This document shows, piece by piece, positions 63,253 through 64,000 of a stretch of 64,000 bases of DNA. The position numbers and the translations under genes are program-made. The notes below the pieces were generated by a model. The model made no database searches. It was not told the origin of the DNA and saw only the letters and a list, made by a program, of their open reading frames with translations. Position 1 is the stretch's first letter. Each line of letters opens with the position of its first letter. This DNA comes from Vreelandella halophila (lineage in GTDB: Bacteria > Pseudomonadota > Gammaproteobacteria > Pseudomonadales > Oleiphilaceae), in the NCBI RefSeq assembly GCF_019903425.1, contig NZ_JACHUZ010000011.1, positions 396,722 through 460,721 of the forward strand, in the 5' to 3' direction.

Positions 63253-64000
63253 TCTGGGCGTCGAACTTCTGGCCGGTCACGCCTTTTGAGTCCGGCCCCA
63301 TCAGATACAGGTAGGCGTCCATGATGGCGTCCGGCTCGGGGTTGCTGGCCGGGTCCTCAGCCGGGTAGGCCAGGTGGCGCATGTAGGTGCGGGTTGCCCC
63401 GGGGTTGAGGCTGTTCACTCGTACGGCTGTGCGGGCATCATCCAGTTCGTCCGCCAGGGTTTCCATCAGGCCTTCGGTGGCGAATTTGGAGATGGCGTAG
63501 GCGCCCCAGTTGGCGCGTCCCTTACGGCCCACACTGGATGAGGTGAAGACCACCGAGGCATCCGGGGCGGCGCGCAGCAGTGGGGTCATGGCCTGGCTGA
63601 GCAGGAAGGCGCCGGTCACATTGGTGCGCATGACCCGTTCCCATTCCTCCGGGTTGTAGTACTCCAGCGGCGTGCGGTCGCCGAGGCGGCTGGCGTTGTG
63701 AAGCAGGCCGTCCAGCCGACCGAAGTCCTCCTCGATGCGTTCCACCACCTGCCCATAGTCCTCCGCTTTCGCGCCTTCAATATCCAGCGGCAGGATCAGC
63801 GGTTCAGGGTGGCCGGCGGCGTCGATCTCGTCATAGACCTTTTCCAGCTTCTTGATGGTGCGGCCCAGGAGAATAACGGTGGCGCCGTGTGCCGCGTAGG
63901 CTTTGGCAGCGGCGCGGCCGATGCCGTCACCGGCACCGGTAACCATGATGATGCGGTCCTTAAGCAGGTCCGCTGCGGGCTGGTAGTTCTCGACGGTCTG
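63242..64000 (-). CDS. YciK-type short-chain dehydrogenase (5' end outside window)
   Basis: 253 residues are in the window; the frame stays open to base 64000. The NAD(P)-binding loop MVTGAGDGIGRAAAKAY, the NAS of LLHNASRLGD, the catalytic Ser in VFTSSSVGRKG and the YAISK Tyr-Lys pair are all present. The N-terminal lead NYQPAADLLKDRIIM fits YciK. The substrate of YciK is not known. Confidence 0.88.
   Translation of the reverse strand, partial: QTVENYQPAADLLKDRIIMVTGAGDGIGRAAAKAYAAHGATVILLGRTIKKLEKVYDEIDAAGHPEPLILPLDIEGAKAEDYGQVVERIEEDFGRLDGLLHNASRLGDRTPLEYYNPEEWERVMRTNVTGAFLLSQAMTPLLRAAPDASVVFTSSSVGRKGRANWGAYAISKFATEGLMETLADELDDARTAVRVNSLNPGATRTYMRHLAYPAEDPASNPEPDAIMDAYLYLMGPDSKGVTGQKFDAQIKR

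Overview
The window is chromosomal DNA from a Gammaproteobacterium. The gene set that points there is nudE, pgl-eda, rdgC, a YciK-type dehydrogenase, yaaA, yciO, a Pat-type acetyltransferase, sigma-54 and sigma-28 flagellar promoters, and DcaP-type porins. Base composition is moderately GC-rich over most of the window and visibly AT-richer at about 41.7-48.2 kb and inside the flagellin at 31-33 kb. Two DcaP-type porins, the Entner-Doudoroff genes and an alcohol/aldehyde operon would suit a marine or halophilic relative of Marinobacter or Halomonas, but the genus cannot be fixed from sequence reading alone.

Layout. (1) 0-9 kb is catabolic: the end of a phenylacetate-CoA ligase, a DcaP-like porin, a multipass permease, and an aldehyde dehydrogenase-alcohol dehydrogenase-DUF779 operon read leftward from a recognisable sigma-54 promoter, with a divergent AcoR-type enhancer-binding protein and a cluster of TGCAAC boxes between them. 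(2) 9-17.8 kb is mixed: membrane/secreted unknowns, a second DcaP-like porin, glutathione transferase, NudE, 6-phosphogluconolactonase and KDPG aldolase (Entner-Doudoroff), glyoxalase I, and a GNAT enzyme. (3) 17.8-22.8 kb is a signalling operon (response regulator, LysM/FecR surface protein, CHASE2 histidine kinase). (4) 22.9-29.1 kb is housekeeping (topoisomerase III, BolA, YciO, tRNA-Arg(CCT)), with a trio of tiny membrane proteins and a pair of sugar-transferase-like genes.

(5) 29-57.5 kb is a flagellar filament and modification region. It holds a 733-aa flagellin with a sigma-54 promoter followed by a TPR-methyltransferase, a degenerate HD-GYP protein and a formyltransferase. Next is an eight-gene overlapping operon: rfbB, rfbA, a sugar aminotransferase, a 69-aa ORF, two further DegT-like PLP proteins, a methyltransferase and a sulfotransferase. 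Then come a WbqC protein, a GT41/HMW1C-like glycosyltransferase, a second flagellin with a sigma-28 promoter, flaG, fliD (own sigma-28 promoter) and fliS. The likely joint task is building a dTDP-linked amino-deoxysugar, decorating it (methyl, possibly formyl and sulfate), and attaching it to flagellin. After fliS come a periplasmic binding protein and a divergent histone-deacetylase-like/Pat acetyltransferase pair.

(6) 57.5-64 kb: a GH24 lysozyme translationally coupled to a secreted LprI/DUF1311 protein, a VapBC-type toxin-antitoxin pair, YaaA, a 30-bp perfect inverted repeat, a glutaredoxin-like protein, RdgC and a partial YciK-type dehydrogenase.

Two apparently identical 1634-bp IS3-family copies lie in the same orientation at 36.07-37.70 and 58.53-60.16 kb. 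Each has its own 4-bp target duplication, so they are independent insertions. Copy 1 splits a small membrane-anchored gene that reads in frame again once the element and one GCCC are removed. Copy 2 sits 52 bp upstream of the lysozyme gene.
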